Positions 27,701 to 38,841 of a stretch of 64,000 nucleotides of DNA are shown here, piece by piece. Position 1 is the first letter of the stretch. Each line of letters begins with the position of its first letter. A program made the translations under genes and the position numbers. The notes under the pieces are model-generated. The model searched no databases and was not told where the DNA came from. It saw only the letters and a list, made by a program, of their open reading frames with translations. This DNA comes from Leucosporidium creatinivorum (taxonomy: Eukaryota; Basidiomycota; Microbotryomycetes; Leucosporidiales; Leucosporidiaceae): assembly GCA_001600635.1 (NCBI GenBank), contig BCKL01000003.1, positions 819,923-883,922 of the forward strand, read 5' to 3'.

Positions 27701-27986
27701 GAGATCAAGCACGAGCTAGCAGGTCTCGATCCCCGTGGCCCTACGAGCGCCGATCATGTACGTTTGCTGCTTCACTCATTCGATTCCCGAGCTGACCTTC
27801 TCTCCGCAACCTCCTCCTCACCGCCCTCTCCTTCTCGCCTCGCACTCTCTCCAGGTCGACATTCTAGGCAACAACGAGCTGAACGAAGCCATCCTCGAGA
27901 TCGTCACGGGCAACGGCCACAGCGTCAAGGATGTCATCCTCTCCAAGATTGTCGAGTTCTCGCGCAAGATTCGCTGGACAGATTAG
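24738..27986 (+). CDS. LRO1: Phospholipid:diacylglycerol acyltransferase (PDAT, Lro1-type)
   Basis: PDAT moves an acyl chain from the sn-2 position of a phospholipid to diacylglycerol, making triacylglycerol in the ER without acyl-CoA. The start at 24738 (MKQRKAGSGG) has an AAGATGA context. A basic, disordered N-terminus of about 110 residues precedes one TM helix (RAFFVIGGLLGIFCGWLF). The lumenal LCAT-like hydrolase domain includes KKKHAVVIVPGIISSGLESW, the lid-type region FFRKRIWASTAMVRAIL, DDMHLVSYDWRLAYYNLE, and the nucleophile elbow KTVLVSHSMGSLVV. The Asp region is GVVFGDGDGTVSLLSLG and the His region ADHVDILGNNELNEAIL. All three catalytic elements are present. Length is about 670 residues. 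Oleaginous red yeasts use this enzyme for lipid storage, which suits the suspected lineage. Confidence 0.93.
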
Positions 27987-28204
27987 ATGGACACTCGGCG
28001 AGGGATGTGTTGTGAGGTATATAGAGTACTGGTGCATTCGTTGATGTGTTACGAGCTTTTCAGAAACCGAGTGCGCCGAGAGAGCGGCTCGGAGCAGCTC
28101 GCGGCAAACGAGAGGCTCTCGAGTTGCGGGCGAACTAGGATAAACGATAGTTGCGATTGCGAATTATGGCTGTACAGAAGTAGCGTCACTTGCCCCCGCA
28201 CCCC

Positions 28205-31200
28205 TCAAGCCTTCTTGAGCATCTTGACCGTCGCCACGCTGCTCGGCCTCTCCCCTCCCGCTGCCGAAGGTGCTCCTCCTGCTCTCCAAGGAGCGAGACG
28301 CTCGGGAGCGAGACGCCCTTTTCTCAAGTCGACGCTGCCGTCCCTCCTCCTTCCTCCGTTGGGGCTCATGGCGCGAGTAAAGAGCTCGATGGGTGGAGTG
28401 TCGACGGCGCTTGTTGAAGAGGCGCTGCGCTGGTGGGCGAAGGACGGTTGGGAGTGGTAGGTCGAGTTGTCCTCTTGCTCGTTGGAGGACTGCGAGTTCT
28501 CCTGATAGCTCGAGAAGGAGGAGTCCCCGCCAGCGCCGATGCGCTCCATTTGTTCTTCTCCTTCCTGTTCGGCATCGTAGTCGTCCTCGGACTGTAAGCT
28601 GGCGGAACTGGCAGGCCTGGACGCTCCGAGCCCTTCGGACGCGCTGGCGAAGGACTGGTTGTCCCAGTCGTAGTCCGAAGCCCTCGACGGCGAGGCGAAT
28701 CGGCCGGCGTCGTGCTGGCCGAACGAGTTGTTGCCAGAGTGGTGGGAGAGGTAGAAGTCGCTACTAGCGGAGTGGGACCTGACGAGACCCGAGGACGAGT
28801 GGTCGGGAGTCGCGGTGGTGGGTGTCGAGACCGACTCGGCGGTGAAGGTCGAAGCGATGGAGCTGTTGACGCGGTGGCCTCGGCGACCTCCTCCTCGCTC
28901 GGTGGTGACGAATGGAGGTGGACCAGAGGTTGTGAGCTCGGGGGAGACGGGAGGAGTGAGTTGGAACCGCTTGGGCTGGAAGCGGCGAGGGTGGGGAGGA
29001 CGAGCGGAGAAGCTCGAGTCGGCGGCGGTGGTGAATGAGTCGTCCATCTCGGCTTGGGAGGGCGAGGCGACGGAGCTAGGAGGAGTGTCGGGGAGAGGGA
29101 GCGCGTTTGCAGACGCGGGGATGAGGCTGTGCTGGTGTGCGCGAGGCGGTTTGGCAAGGAGTCCATCCTCGGTGCTGTTGGACTGGAGGCGAGACTCGGG
29201 ACGACGAATGCTGGCGGCGGATTCGGCACGGGGAGCATCCATGGTCAGGTCGAGCTGACCAGCATTCTGGAGGACGATGGAGAGGCGGGACTGGATCGAC
29301 CTGAGCGTCTCCTGTACGGCGAACCTGACCGAGTCGAGTCGGTCCTCCTCCGTTCCATGCGGCGCGGTCGACTGGGTGTGAAGTCGCTCCTCTTCTTCTT
29401 CCTCCTCCAGTACGGCGAGTGCGGCATCGTCGTCGGCGAACGAAGGGCGCCGAGCGAGACGACTGCTCGACCTCATCGACTGAGCCGTGCCCGGCCTCGA
29501 GCTCGTATCGCTCCTCTGCGACAACGCCTCGATCCTTGAGTACACACTCTCGTACAAAGGCGAAGACTCGTCATCCGCCGCGAGGATGGCCGTCATCTCG
29601 CCCATGAGGAGGGCGCGCTGCTCCTCGAGGACCTGGCGGACGTGTTGGACGTTGGAGAGCTCGAGGAGGGCTTGCTCTCGAGCCTTCTCCGTTGCGTTGA
29701 GGGAGGCTTCTAGTCGAGCTTGGCGTTCCTTCTCGAAGGAGACCTGGCCGGTGAGGCGGCGAGCTTCTCGGCGCTCCTTCTCGAGGCGAGTCTTGAGGTC
29801 CACGCCCTCCTTGGTGAGCTTGTCGGAGAACTGGGGGGCGCGTGAGATCAGCGAAGGGATTTGAGATGTAACGACGACTCTGCTCACCTCCTTGAACACA
29901 TCAAACGACTTCTGCCACTCGTTCGACTCAGCGACGAGGAAGGCGAGCTTGGTGTTGAGCCTGTTGATCTTGCTCTCCAGCAGGTCCCGCCTATCGACGA
30001 AAGTAGCGGCATGCTTGCGAACGAGGTGTTGAACATGCTTGGCGGAGGGGTCGAGCTCGGCGATACGGCGAGGCTTCTTGGTGGGGAGGAAGCGGGCGAG
30101 TCCTTTGCGAGGTTGGGAGGCGAGGATCGAGTCAAAGGTCTTGAGCAGTCGATTCTGATCCCACTGTGCGATGCGAGATGGGTCAGCGAGGTTAGACGAG
30201 CCTCGGACGAGAGGACGGCTCACATCCCACGACTCGGCGGGGCGAAGCCTCTCGGCTTCTTTTGACACTCCAGCGACCTCGACCTGCACGTCGGAGAAGG
30301 TCAGCTTTCTTCCCGTCGTCGATCCAGTTGTCGAATCACCTCCGAGAACGGCCTGAACCTCCCCCCAGGGAAAGCCTCGGTTATCTCGCTCGGCACTCCC
30401 CAAAACGACCCAACGTTCCCAATCGCCGCCTCGAGCTTCTTCCTCGCCTTCTCCCTCGCTGATCCCGTCGAGAGAGCTCCCGGCGCGACCCGAGAGCAGG
30501 TGACGCTGTTGGTGTCGAGGTCGACGATGGCGACTTCGGCGGGGAGGTCGGCGAGCGCGAGCGAGCGGGAGAGGTGGGGGATGCCGATGAGCCAGGGTCC
30601 AGGGTCCTATAGCGTGTAAAGTATGGTTAGTAGGCGGCCGAGGAGTAGACGTGCCCGAGAAGGCTTACCTCGACGAAGAGCTTGAGGTCCCGAGCATGGA
30701 CGGTCGAATGAGTGATGCCTCGCCAGCCACGGCGTTCGAGGATATGCTGGAAGGTCGATACCGCGAGTCCCTGTAGTAGACAGAGAGTCAGATCGTGCTC
30801 TTGAAGGACGTCTCGCTCGACTCACGAGCATGATGGCGTGGCGCGAGATGAACAGGACTCGACCGAGAGGGGAGAGGGCGATCTATGGAGGCGCTTCGAG
30901 GATCAGCGAGGGACTCGAGTGAGCAGTAGAGGTAAGGTGGAGGACTCACCTCGGCGATAGTGAGCAGATTATCGGCGTGCAGCGCTTTGAACACGGGCCA
31001 CATGGCAAAGTTGACCTTCTGCTCTCCGGCCGTCCAATCCATCTTGCCGGGCATGTTCTGCAGCAGCGTCCTCGTCAGCTTCCCAGTCCCTCGCAAGGCT
31101 TTGCCTTCGAACCCACAGCGACAAAGTACGTCTCCCTCGCCGTCGACACCGAGACGGGCAGCCTAATCTTCTCGCCGACCTTCGGCGCAGGGAAGTGGAG

Positions 31201-34094
31201 GACGCGCTGCATTCGGAGGGAGTGGGAGGCGATGTCTTGGTGGTATCTATATGAGCAAGGAGCGTTAGTCTGGAGAGCGAGGGACCTGAAGGTAGGCGGA
31301 AGAGCGCACCGAGCCCACGAGATGCGAAGGATGTCGGTGAGGAGGTTCTGTGCAGCTCTAGAGGGTCAGCGAGGGTCTCTTGAGTGGCGGATGAACTTCA
31401 AGTACGTAAACGGGTGCCTCGGAAACGAGGATCAAAGCGTAAGGCAGCCAAAACGGCGTTGAAGGGGTCAGATGAGCCAGCGCCGCCGAGCCCTGTCCTG
31501 CGACCGAGGAGGCGTCGCCCCACTCGCTCTCGGTGACTGTCGAGGGGGCACTTCATCAGCTTTCCCCTCCTGAATTTGAGAAGAGGAAGACTCACCAAGC
31601 CCCTCCGTCTCCCCCTCCGTCTCGCTCGTCGCTCCCCCCGCTCCCGGGCTATCCATACTCCACCTCCCACCACCGACCGTAGCTCCCAACGGACTCCTCA
31701 ACTGCCTCTCCAACTTCTCTCCCCACTTTCTCCCCGCCTTGGCCGCTTTCGCAGCCTTGCTCCTCGTTCCCGCTCGACTGTCTGAACCGGAAAGAGCGAG
31801 CCGAATCGCCTCGGAACGAAGGGCGTCGGCGTGGGACCAGACGAGGAGGGTGGAGGCGTAGTAGGTCTTTGTCTGTTGTTCTGCTTCTCTGCCGGTGGCG
31901 GTGGTGGAGGAGGGGCGAGAAGAAGAGGACGAGGAGGAGACGCCGAGAGAGAGGTCCCAGGCGACGGCGGTGGAGCCTGAGAAGGGCTGCTTCTTGCTGT
32001 TTGAGTTCGAGAAGGAGGGAGAGACGGGGATGTTGAACTGGAATTGGGAGACCGTGGATGCCGGCTGGGTCGTCGAGGCGAGGATCTCGACTTCACGGTT
32101 GAAGGCGAGCTGTGGGGAGGGAGTTCGGCGAAGGGGTCAGCTCTTACTCGCAGGCTCTGGAGGTCGAGAGTAGAGCGAGAGACCAGAGTGAAAACACACC
32201 TTGATAGCCTTGCCCTGAATCCTCTGCACCTCCTCCCTCCCCAACCTCGGCCCAACCTTCTGCTCCCCCTCCCTCTCCCTCTCGACCGCCCCTCCGAGAT
32301 TCTGACTACTCTTCCTCCTCTTCCCGCTCTTCCTCCTACTCCCTCCCTCATTCTCGCCCTCCCCCTCCCCCTCCCCCTCTCCCTCTCCCTCCCCAGAAAC
32401 ACTACACCCCAACACCTCGGCCCTCCAAAACCTCGGCACAGCATTCATCGCATGGTCCGGCCCAAGCTGTCCTCCCCTCCCTCCCCCTCCTTCGCGGTCA
32501 AGATCGGCAAAGGACCAAGTGGAAGGATCTTTGGGAAGACCGGCGACGATGTAGGCTGTCGCTAGGGGAGTTATGGGGGTGGAGGGGGCGGGCGAGCGAG
32601 GTGGAGTGGGAGCGAGCGAGGGGGGGATGGGCGCTTGCGAGCGGAGCGAGTGGTGCGAGGCCTTTGTGTTGAGCGGGTTGCGAGAAGGGTGGGAGGTCGG
32701 CCTGGGAGGTGGATGAGGAGTTGCGAGAGGAGAGGCCTTGGGGGCAGCGGAGGACGGCCGAGCAGTCGTATTCGAGACGGTGGACGCCGAGTTGGATGCC
32801 GAGTGGTGCGCGAGGGTCGTTCTAGGCGGTACCGGAGGTTTGAACTCCTCCGTGAACGCTCCTCCTCCTCCTCCTGCACCCGTGCCAGTCCTATACAAAC
32901 TCGTCGCCTCCCCGTCCTCCTCTCCCGGATCGTATCTCTCTTCCTCGCTCTCCTCCGGCACCTCATACACGCTGCTCGAGAAGCCCGAAATCATCCTCTC
33001 CCTCGCTTGACCTCCTGGCTCGCTCCCAATGGAGGAGTACATGGTCGAACGATCGGTTGAGGAGGTGGCGGAGAAGATGGAGAGCCGAGCGTTATCGGGG
33101 ACGATGCGGCGGGTGGGGAGGTCGTCGTCTGTGGTCAGGGCGAGGCCGACTTGGGAGTTGCGGATCCCTGTTGGAGGAGAGGAGGACGAGAGAGGTCAGC
33201 TCGGCGTTGGTCTCGGGCGCCGAGGCGAGCTCTTCCCATCCGGCGTAGAGACTGAGACTCACCAGTAAGCCTCTCCACTCCCTTCCTATTCTCCCTGGTG
33301 ATCCTCGGACCACCCAGCACCTCAAACGCCTTACTCGACTCCGTCGGCGGATGCGCGACCCTCTCCCTCTCCTTCTGCTCCTCCCTGCTTCTCCCCTCCG
33401 CGCTGCTCCCCAATCCCATCCTCAACGAGCTACTCCTACCCAGACTTCTCGTCCCCTCCTGCGCACCAAACACCTCATACACCGACGTTATCCTGCCCTC
33501 TCCTCCCCCTCCCCTCTCGGAAGCCCTCAACGACCCCTCGCCAACAGCATAACTATTCCTCCTCGATTGCCCCGCCTCGGCCAAGGACATCAAGGACGCT
33601 GACGACCTGATTGGACCGATGCGAGGAGGGTCTGTAGGCGAGAGGACGGGGGAGGAGATGGAGGCAGTGGAGAGGGAGGAGCGCGAGCCTGTTCGGCGGA
33701 GGAGGGAGCGGAGGAACGAGGGGCGGCGCTGGAGCTTCTTGGTGTCGTTGGAGGAGGAGGTGATACTGCTGCCCCTGCTGCCTAGTCGAGAATCCGGTCG
33801 CCCGTTCTCACTGCTGCTCAGTCTGACCTCGTCGTGGTGGTGGTTCGGGCCCTCCTCGTTGATTCTCCATTCCTCGCCTCCGAGCGGAGGGGTCGCAGCC
33901 TCAGGTGAGGAATCGTGCGGTGGAGCTTCAGCAGCGAATGGATCATCCCCTGGTTGGACAGAGAGACGATTGGAAGAGGTGCGGGTGCGCGTCGTCGTTG
34001 ATTCAGAGTGGAAGGTCGAAGGGGAGAGGGAGAGGGATGAGGGGGCGGTAGAGACGGTGCTATACCGCGCGGCGATGGGCGTGGGGGAGCTCAT
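28205..34094 (-). CDS. Large DENN-domain protein (putative Rab GEF)
   Basis: DENN proteins exchange GDP for GTP on Rab or Arf GTPases in membrane traffic. The start at 34094 (MSSPTPIAARYSTV) opens about 450 residues of Ser/Pro-rich disordered sequence. A uDENN-like part begins near RFWRAEVLGC and is interrupted by a Gly-Glu dipeptide tract. The cDENN core is clear: STPFWLPYALILVSEAPVY, NLLTDILRISWARYHQDIAS, HSLRMQRVLHFPAPKVGEKI and NLLTIAEIALSPLGRVLFIS. A dDENN-like end (KKLEAAIGNVGSFWGVPSE) follows. Next is a long coiled coil (DRRDLLESKINRLNTKLAFL onward to about EEQRALLMGEM), then another ~400 residues of low-complexity Ser-rich sequence. The total is about 1,700 residues. The largest exon is the 3' one, over 1.6 kb, unusual among intron-dense neighbours. 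The GTPase partner is unknown. Confidence 0.78.
32336..32392. repeat. CCCTCC/CCCTCT microsatellite inside the DENN gene
   Basis: A pyrimidine-rich hexamer-like repeat on the plus strand encodes, on the minus strand, a Gly-Glu dipeptide run in a loop of the uDENN region. It is in frame and probably length-variable between strains. Confidence 0.6.
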
Positions 34095-34398
34095 CCCTCT
34101 CGTGCTCTCCTGCAGTAGAAGAGAGGCGAGCGAGGCGAGGCGAGATGCAGAGAGGCAAGAGCGCAAAGCTAGCCTCGAGATGCGTGAGGCTCGAGCGACG
34201 GGAAATGGGTCAAAACACGGTCTGTGCGCTAGGGGTCGAGTTGTACTTTGATAGAGCTGTAAGTCAGCGAGATCGTTCTACCGCTCTCCACCTCCCTCCG
34301 ACTCGTCTCGCTCAATCCCACTGCAGGTCCCAAGTTCGGCGCTCGGCGATGGGCTTTCCAATCCAAGCTTCCAAGCTATCAAAGCTATCCTCCAAGCT

Positions 34399-35540
34399 CT
34401 ACTTGGTCGTCCCGAGGTACTCGCTAGGCTTGGTGGTACTCGCCAACTTAACGCTCGCCCCATCATCACTAACGAACAGCCTCTCAAAGGCCACCTCGGC
34501 TTGGGGGGTCTGTTCGAACCGAAGGCGAGAGCGCCGAGGGTCAGCTTCAACGACTCGGAGACTGACGCAGAGGACGCCCCAAACTCACATCAGCATGATA
34601 ATGCGTCAAGGGGATCCACGCCTCCCCCTCCTCAGCCCTCAACGGATCAAACAAGCTAGCCCCAGCCCTTCCATTACTCAACCCCCCAGCATTAGGCTTC
34701 TGCGCCGCGGCCGCTCCCTCCGCACTCTGCTTGACAGACACCTGCACGGCTTTCGCCTCCTCCTTCTTGATCTCGGCGTCCGAGAGGTCGCCCTCGGAAT
34801 CGTCGTCTTGGTCTTTTTGGTCGCGCTTGCGGCGCCGTTCGAGGGTGATGAGGTTGTCGAGGTAGGTGAGCGAGGGGCGGAGTTGGTACGTTTGGGTGAC
34901 GGGGGAGAGGTGCAGGGCGTCTGTTCAACCGTCGAGAGAAGCGAGGTCAGCCATCGCCGAGAAACTGAGAGCGAGAGCGAGACGACTGACCATCCTTGAT
35001 GACCCCTACGAGGTAGTTGGTGACATCGGGTACGGAGCTAGCGGCATAGGTGATATGATCCAACCTCTTCCTCTCCCTCTCCTCTTCCTTCCTCGCCTTC
35101 TCCTCGGCTTCCTCGTGCAACTGCTGCTTGGACTTCTTCCTCTTCTTGCCCGTGCCATCATCGTGCTTGTTGTCCTCCTCTAGTACTCCCTGCGCGAAGA
35201 GCCTAGCCTGTTCATCATTGTAGCGATCCAATTGGCGTTCGATGGGGATGTTGATTTCCAAGTGTTGCGAGTTTGGCTTGTATTTTGCTGCTAGTTTGGA
35301 GCGAGTAGACTCGGGAGGAGGGTCGTGGTCGGGTCGTAGAGTTGGAGGTAACAGAGGGTGACGAGTATCGGGTCGAGGTGGTCGATCAGGGTATTGTAAC
35401 AGAGTGAGGGAGGAGAGGTAGTGTGGGGTGTAATAGACGGGTAATCGCTTCACAATGGGATCCAGCTCATCCTCGCTGGAAGAAGAGCCACTCCCATCGC
35501 TGTCGGTATCCATACGAGAGGTAGATGCTCGTGGTGCCAT
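34399..35540 (-). CDS. RPC37: RNA polymerase III subunit Rpc37/RPC5
   Basis: Rpc37 forms, with Rpc53, the TFIIF-like subcomplex of RNA polymerase III that acts in initiation, termination and reinitiation on tRNA and 5S genes. The start at 35540 (MAPRASTSRMDTD) opens an acidic Ser-rich leader. The conserved core begins at DPIVKRLPVYYTPHYLSSL and LTLLQYPDRPPRPD, the typical RPC5 opening, followed by HLEINIPIERQLDRYNDEQA. A Lys/Glu-rich coiled segment, then SSVPDVTNYLVGVIKD and LHLSPVTQTYQLRPSLTYLD match the second half of the dimerisation barrel. The last exons give EAWIPLTHYHAD joined to TPQAEVAFERLFVSDDGASV and end at YLGTTK. Length is about 370 residues, with three introns. It is divergent from the J-domain gene, 329 bases between start codons. 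Confidence 0.85.
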
Positions 35541-35869
35541 CTGAGAGCTGTAGGTCGATACGAGAGGCGAGAGGAGAGACGAGGCAAGAGTTGGCAGAAG
35601 GGAGAGCCGTGACTTCGAATTTCGTTTCTAAGTCCTCGAAAGGTCTCGACCCTTTGAATCGCCCAAGTCCTCCCCTCTGCCTCAGCGCGTCACTCCAACC
35701 TGCTCTTCTCATTCCTGCTACGTCTTTGTTCTCTGCTCGTCCAACTCTTGACTAGACTACAGCACCTACTCGACACTCCTACAGCACTCTCACCCCATCC
35801 AGCCTCGCTCTTTCTCGCCTACAAAGCGCCACCGGAACCAACTCGCTCAGAGCCTCTCTCTCAGTCAGA
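35541..35869. promoter_or_regulatory. Divergent promoter region, Rpc37 / J-domain protein
   Basis: This 329-bp spacer between divergent ATGs must hold two promoters. It contains pyrimidine-rich leader sequence before the J-domain ATG; no specific site was recognised. Confidence 0.45.
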
Positions 35870-37061
35870 ATGGCTTCGTTCCCAGACTACTACAGCGTCC
35901 TCGGTGCGCTTCCTCCTCTTCTCTGCTTCTTTGCATAGCTGACACTGCTCTTACACCTACAGGCGTCGCTCCCACGTCTACACCCGTCCGTCTCCTCCTC
36001 CCTTGCCTCTGCGCTCTCTCCACCTCACGGGCTAATTCTGACTCCACCGCACACAGGACCAAATCAAGACGGCCTACAAGCGCAAATCCCTCCAGTGCCA
36101 TCCTGACCGCGTCCCCGCTGGCCCCGGCTCGGACATCAAGAGGAAGGCGGCGACGGTCGAGTTCCAGGCGGTTGCTGATGCGTATTACACGCTGAGCGAT
36201 ACTGGTGAGTATTACGGTACTCCTGTCGGGGTGTAGGTGGGGAGCGTGAACATGAGAAAGGCCGGCGAAGACTGCTCGGCGCTCATTCTCGGCCCGTCGC
36301 TGACCCTCCCTCCCTCCCTCCTCCACGCCGCCTCACGAAAACAGGCCGCCGCGCCTCGTACGACCGTCTGCGGACCTCCAAGCCCTCCAGTTCCTACGCC
36401 TCAAATCCCACCGCCGACGCTTCCTCCTTCTTCAACTTCTTCTCCTCGCGCGCTGGAGCACCCTCCTCCGACTTCGAGGAGGAAGAGGAGGGAGAGAGCG
36501 ACTATGGCCAGCCGGACGCAGAGTATGTGTTTGGGAACGTGTTTGAGGATATGCTGAGGCCCGAGGTGGGTTCTTTCGACTGCTCCTTCTACTCGGCGTT
36601 ACCGCTGGACCGAGATCATAGGCTGATTCCCTCGCTTCGCCTCCGCTGAACAGGTCAACCGCCACCTCCCCTTCTGGATGTGGACCGGCGCCGCCGCAGG
36701 AGCTGCTCTCGGCTTCGTAGGTTCCTCTCCTTCCCTGCCCTGCTCGGCTCGGCTCGGCGCTCACCTCTCTCCCCTCCCTCTCCAGATCGCAGGCAACCTC
36801 CCCGGCGCCGCGATCGGCGGGTTCGCAGGCTCCAAGCTCGGTGCTGTGCGAGATGCCAAGGGCAAGGCCGTTTACGAGGTGTTCAAGGTCCGTTTCTCGT
36901 TCCTCCTTTCTTCCTCCTCGACCGAGCCGAGTCGAGCATGAGCTGACCTGTTGACGGATCGTTTGGGTTTACAGGACCTCGGCGCCGATCAGAAGGCGCA
37001 GGTGCTCAAGGGGTTGGCGGCCAAGGTGTTCGGCATGAGCGGGATTGGAGGCAGTCGTTAG
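35870..37061 (+). CDS. J-domain (DnaJ-like) co-chaperone with glycine-rich C-terminus
   Basis: The start at 35870 gives MASFPDYYSVLGVAPTSTP, the first helix of a J domain. After two introns, DQIKTAYKRKSLQCHPDRVP has the HPD triad needed to stimulate Hsp70 ATPase. FQAVADAYYTLSDTGRRASY completes the domain at about residue 85. A Ser-rich acidic linker (FEEEEEGES) follows, then NVFEDMLRPEVNRHLPFWMW. The last part, WTGAAAGAALGFIAGNLPGA followed by IGGFAGSKLGAVRD, is a glycine-zipper-like hydrophobic hairpin. There is no Gly/Phe region or Cys-rich zinc finger, so this is a class C (type III) J protein, about 310 residues. The glycine zipper suggests membrane association, but no targeting signal is evident. 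Confidence 0.85.
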
Positions 37062-37324
37062 GAGCTGAGCGCGAGCCGAGGGGGGGAGAGCGTCGTTTCA
37101 CTTTTGTATTCTAGCCCGCCGAGCTCGGCTTTCTCTTTGAATCTAGATCTCTGTCAATACACTTCATCACGCACGACCCGTCTCTCGACCTTTCGAGCGA
37201 TGAAGGGCGAGACGCTCCAAGGCTCGGCGCCGGACTCGAAGACTCTCGCTCTCCCCGCGTCCAGCGATGCTCTTCTACGCATTTTTCTGACGCCTCGGAT
37301 GGGTTCATACATCGCCTCACTGTG

Positions 37325-38841
37325 TTACAGCTCCCCACCACCCCTCACCGCCGCCGTAGGAACCGGCCCCTTCACCTCTCTACTCCTCCCTCCCGCCAGC
37401 AACTCGCCTTCCACCCCTTTATAATCCACCGCCTTTACCACCACAGGAACGAACCCCCCAGGCGGAACGTCGTGTTTCTGATGCCCAACAACGCGGAAGA
37501 AGGAGGCGATCGTCCCTCCGTGCGCGGTGAGAGAGATGTAGGGCGAGGGGTCGGCGGCGAAGAGCTGGGTTGAAGGTGGGAGGGGGGTTAGTGAGGGAGG
37601 GGAGAGGGAGAGGGGGGGGAGGGGACAGAGGAGGACGAACCTGGTTGAGGAGCTGTTGGGTTCGCAAGGCTTGTTGGATGGTGGATTCTTGGAAGTGGGG
37701 GGACCAGAGTTGGTCCTGTGTGGTAGTGAGGTGGTCAGTAGGCCAACAGGGAATCAGCGAGTGCATGAACCGCTCACATGCTCCGAGAAAGGGGCTTCAA
37801 AGCGGAAGGAAGGAAAGCGCGTCGAGAGGACCGATTTCGGTGATCGCTTGTCGCCTGTTGGGGAGAGAGTCAGCGAGGTCGCATGGCTCGACAAGGGTAT
37901 GAGTGACTCGCATGTATGCAGGCCGATGGTCTCCCTGCGAGTCACACAGCTTCATCAGCCTCTCCGCGACCCATCGCCAAGCCCTCCCCTCAAAACTCAC
38001 CTCAAATGCTCCCTCACCAACGGCCTCACCCCCTCCGGCTCAATCAGTACATCCTCCCACGTAATCTCCAATGTCTTGGCACTCCTACTCAGCGGACTCG
38101 AGTACAACGACATGGGTAGGGGCACGCCCTCCTTGATCTGCTCCTTCCATGCTCGGTTGACCGCTTGGGCTTGGGAGACGCCCAAGGGCGTGAGAAGGGG
38201 GTCGGGTCCCCACTTTCGAGTTCTTCGTCAGCTTTTTTAGCAAGGAGAGAGAGCAGGGACTAACCACCATCTCCCCATCCCCCTCCAGCCTGCTCCACCT
38301 CCGATTCCACTCCTCCGAGCCATACGTCTCCTCCGCCCTGTTATGCCACCCTTCCCCATGGCGGGCGATGTAGATCACTTTATAAGTCGTATGTTTATCA
38401 GCTTGGGAGTTGAGAGCGTCGATTGCAGAGCGGAAGGAGTGCCATCGCGAGGATGAGTTGGAGAGAAGGCCGAAAGAGGAGTGGAGGAGGTCAAAGGAGG
38501 TGGCATTGAAGGTGGGTTCGTCCTGTACGGTCCGAGCGTTAGTCGTGGTGGTGATGGAGACTGTCGGAGCTCACCTGTATGAAGACTGGTAGTGCTCAGG
38601 TCAGCTCAGCACGTTCTCGATTGTTCGTCTGCAGCTCAACTCACATCCCGGCACCACTGAGTAGTTCGTAGGTGTGAATACTTTGCCCATGCCCGGCTGC
38701 TGCAGCTCGTCCATTGCTCTTGGCGGTGGCGGAGGCGACGAGGAGAGCAGCAGCTGTGTCAACATCTGTAGGGAGATCCGCGGGGTCAGTGGGCGACGGG
38801 GCGGTGTATGGAATCGATGTCCTTACATGAGGGAGCCTCAT
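37325..38841 (-). CDS. Phosphoglycerate-mutase-like histidine phosphatase (Pmu1-like)
   Basis: The histidine phosphatase superfamily uses a phosphohistidine intermediate; yeast Pmu1-type members act on small phosphorylated metabolites, and the substrate here is unknown. The start at 38841 gives MRLPH, then MLTQLLLSSSPPPPP after the first intron. The conserved fungal opening TPTNYSVVPG is spliced through an 11-nt exon to FFIQDEPTFNATSFDLL. The catalytic motif is YIARHGEGWHN, followed by LLTPLGVSQAQAVN, YSSPLSRSAKTLEITW, VREHLRETIGLHTCDKRSP, and the second His in ISLTAHGGTIASFFRVVG. Length is about 350 residues. The junction HT/CDKRSP uses a GC-AG intron. The protein is convergent with the J-domain gene, 263 bases between stops. 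Confidence 0.85.
37855..37911 (-). other. GC-AG intron (57 nt)
   Basis: Inside the histidine phosphatase gene, the exon ending CTGCATACAT is followed by GCGAGTCACT and closes at CCCCAACAG, with a CGCTGAC branch site. Only this GC donor joins LHT to CDKRSP in frame; no GT donor fits. GC-AG introns are a known minor class of U2 introns. Confidence 0.7.
38575..38585 (-). other. 11-nt microexon in the histidine phosphatase gene
   Basis: The minus-strand sequence TCTTCATACAG is flanked by a CCAG acceptor and a GTGAGC donor. It joins ...VVPG-F to FIQDEPTF in frame and restores the family motif PGFFIQD. Skipping it would lose 11 bases and shift the frame. Confidence 0.75.

Noticed and set aside
28366-29238. 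Long open frame overlapping the DENN gene, rich in Ser, Pro and Arg
   Set aside because: It is a shifted frame of the Ser-rich 3' exon of the DENN gene; its composition is the usual shadow of GC-rich coding sequence.
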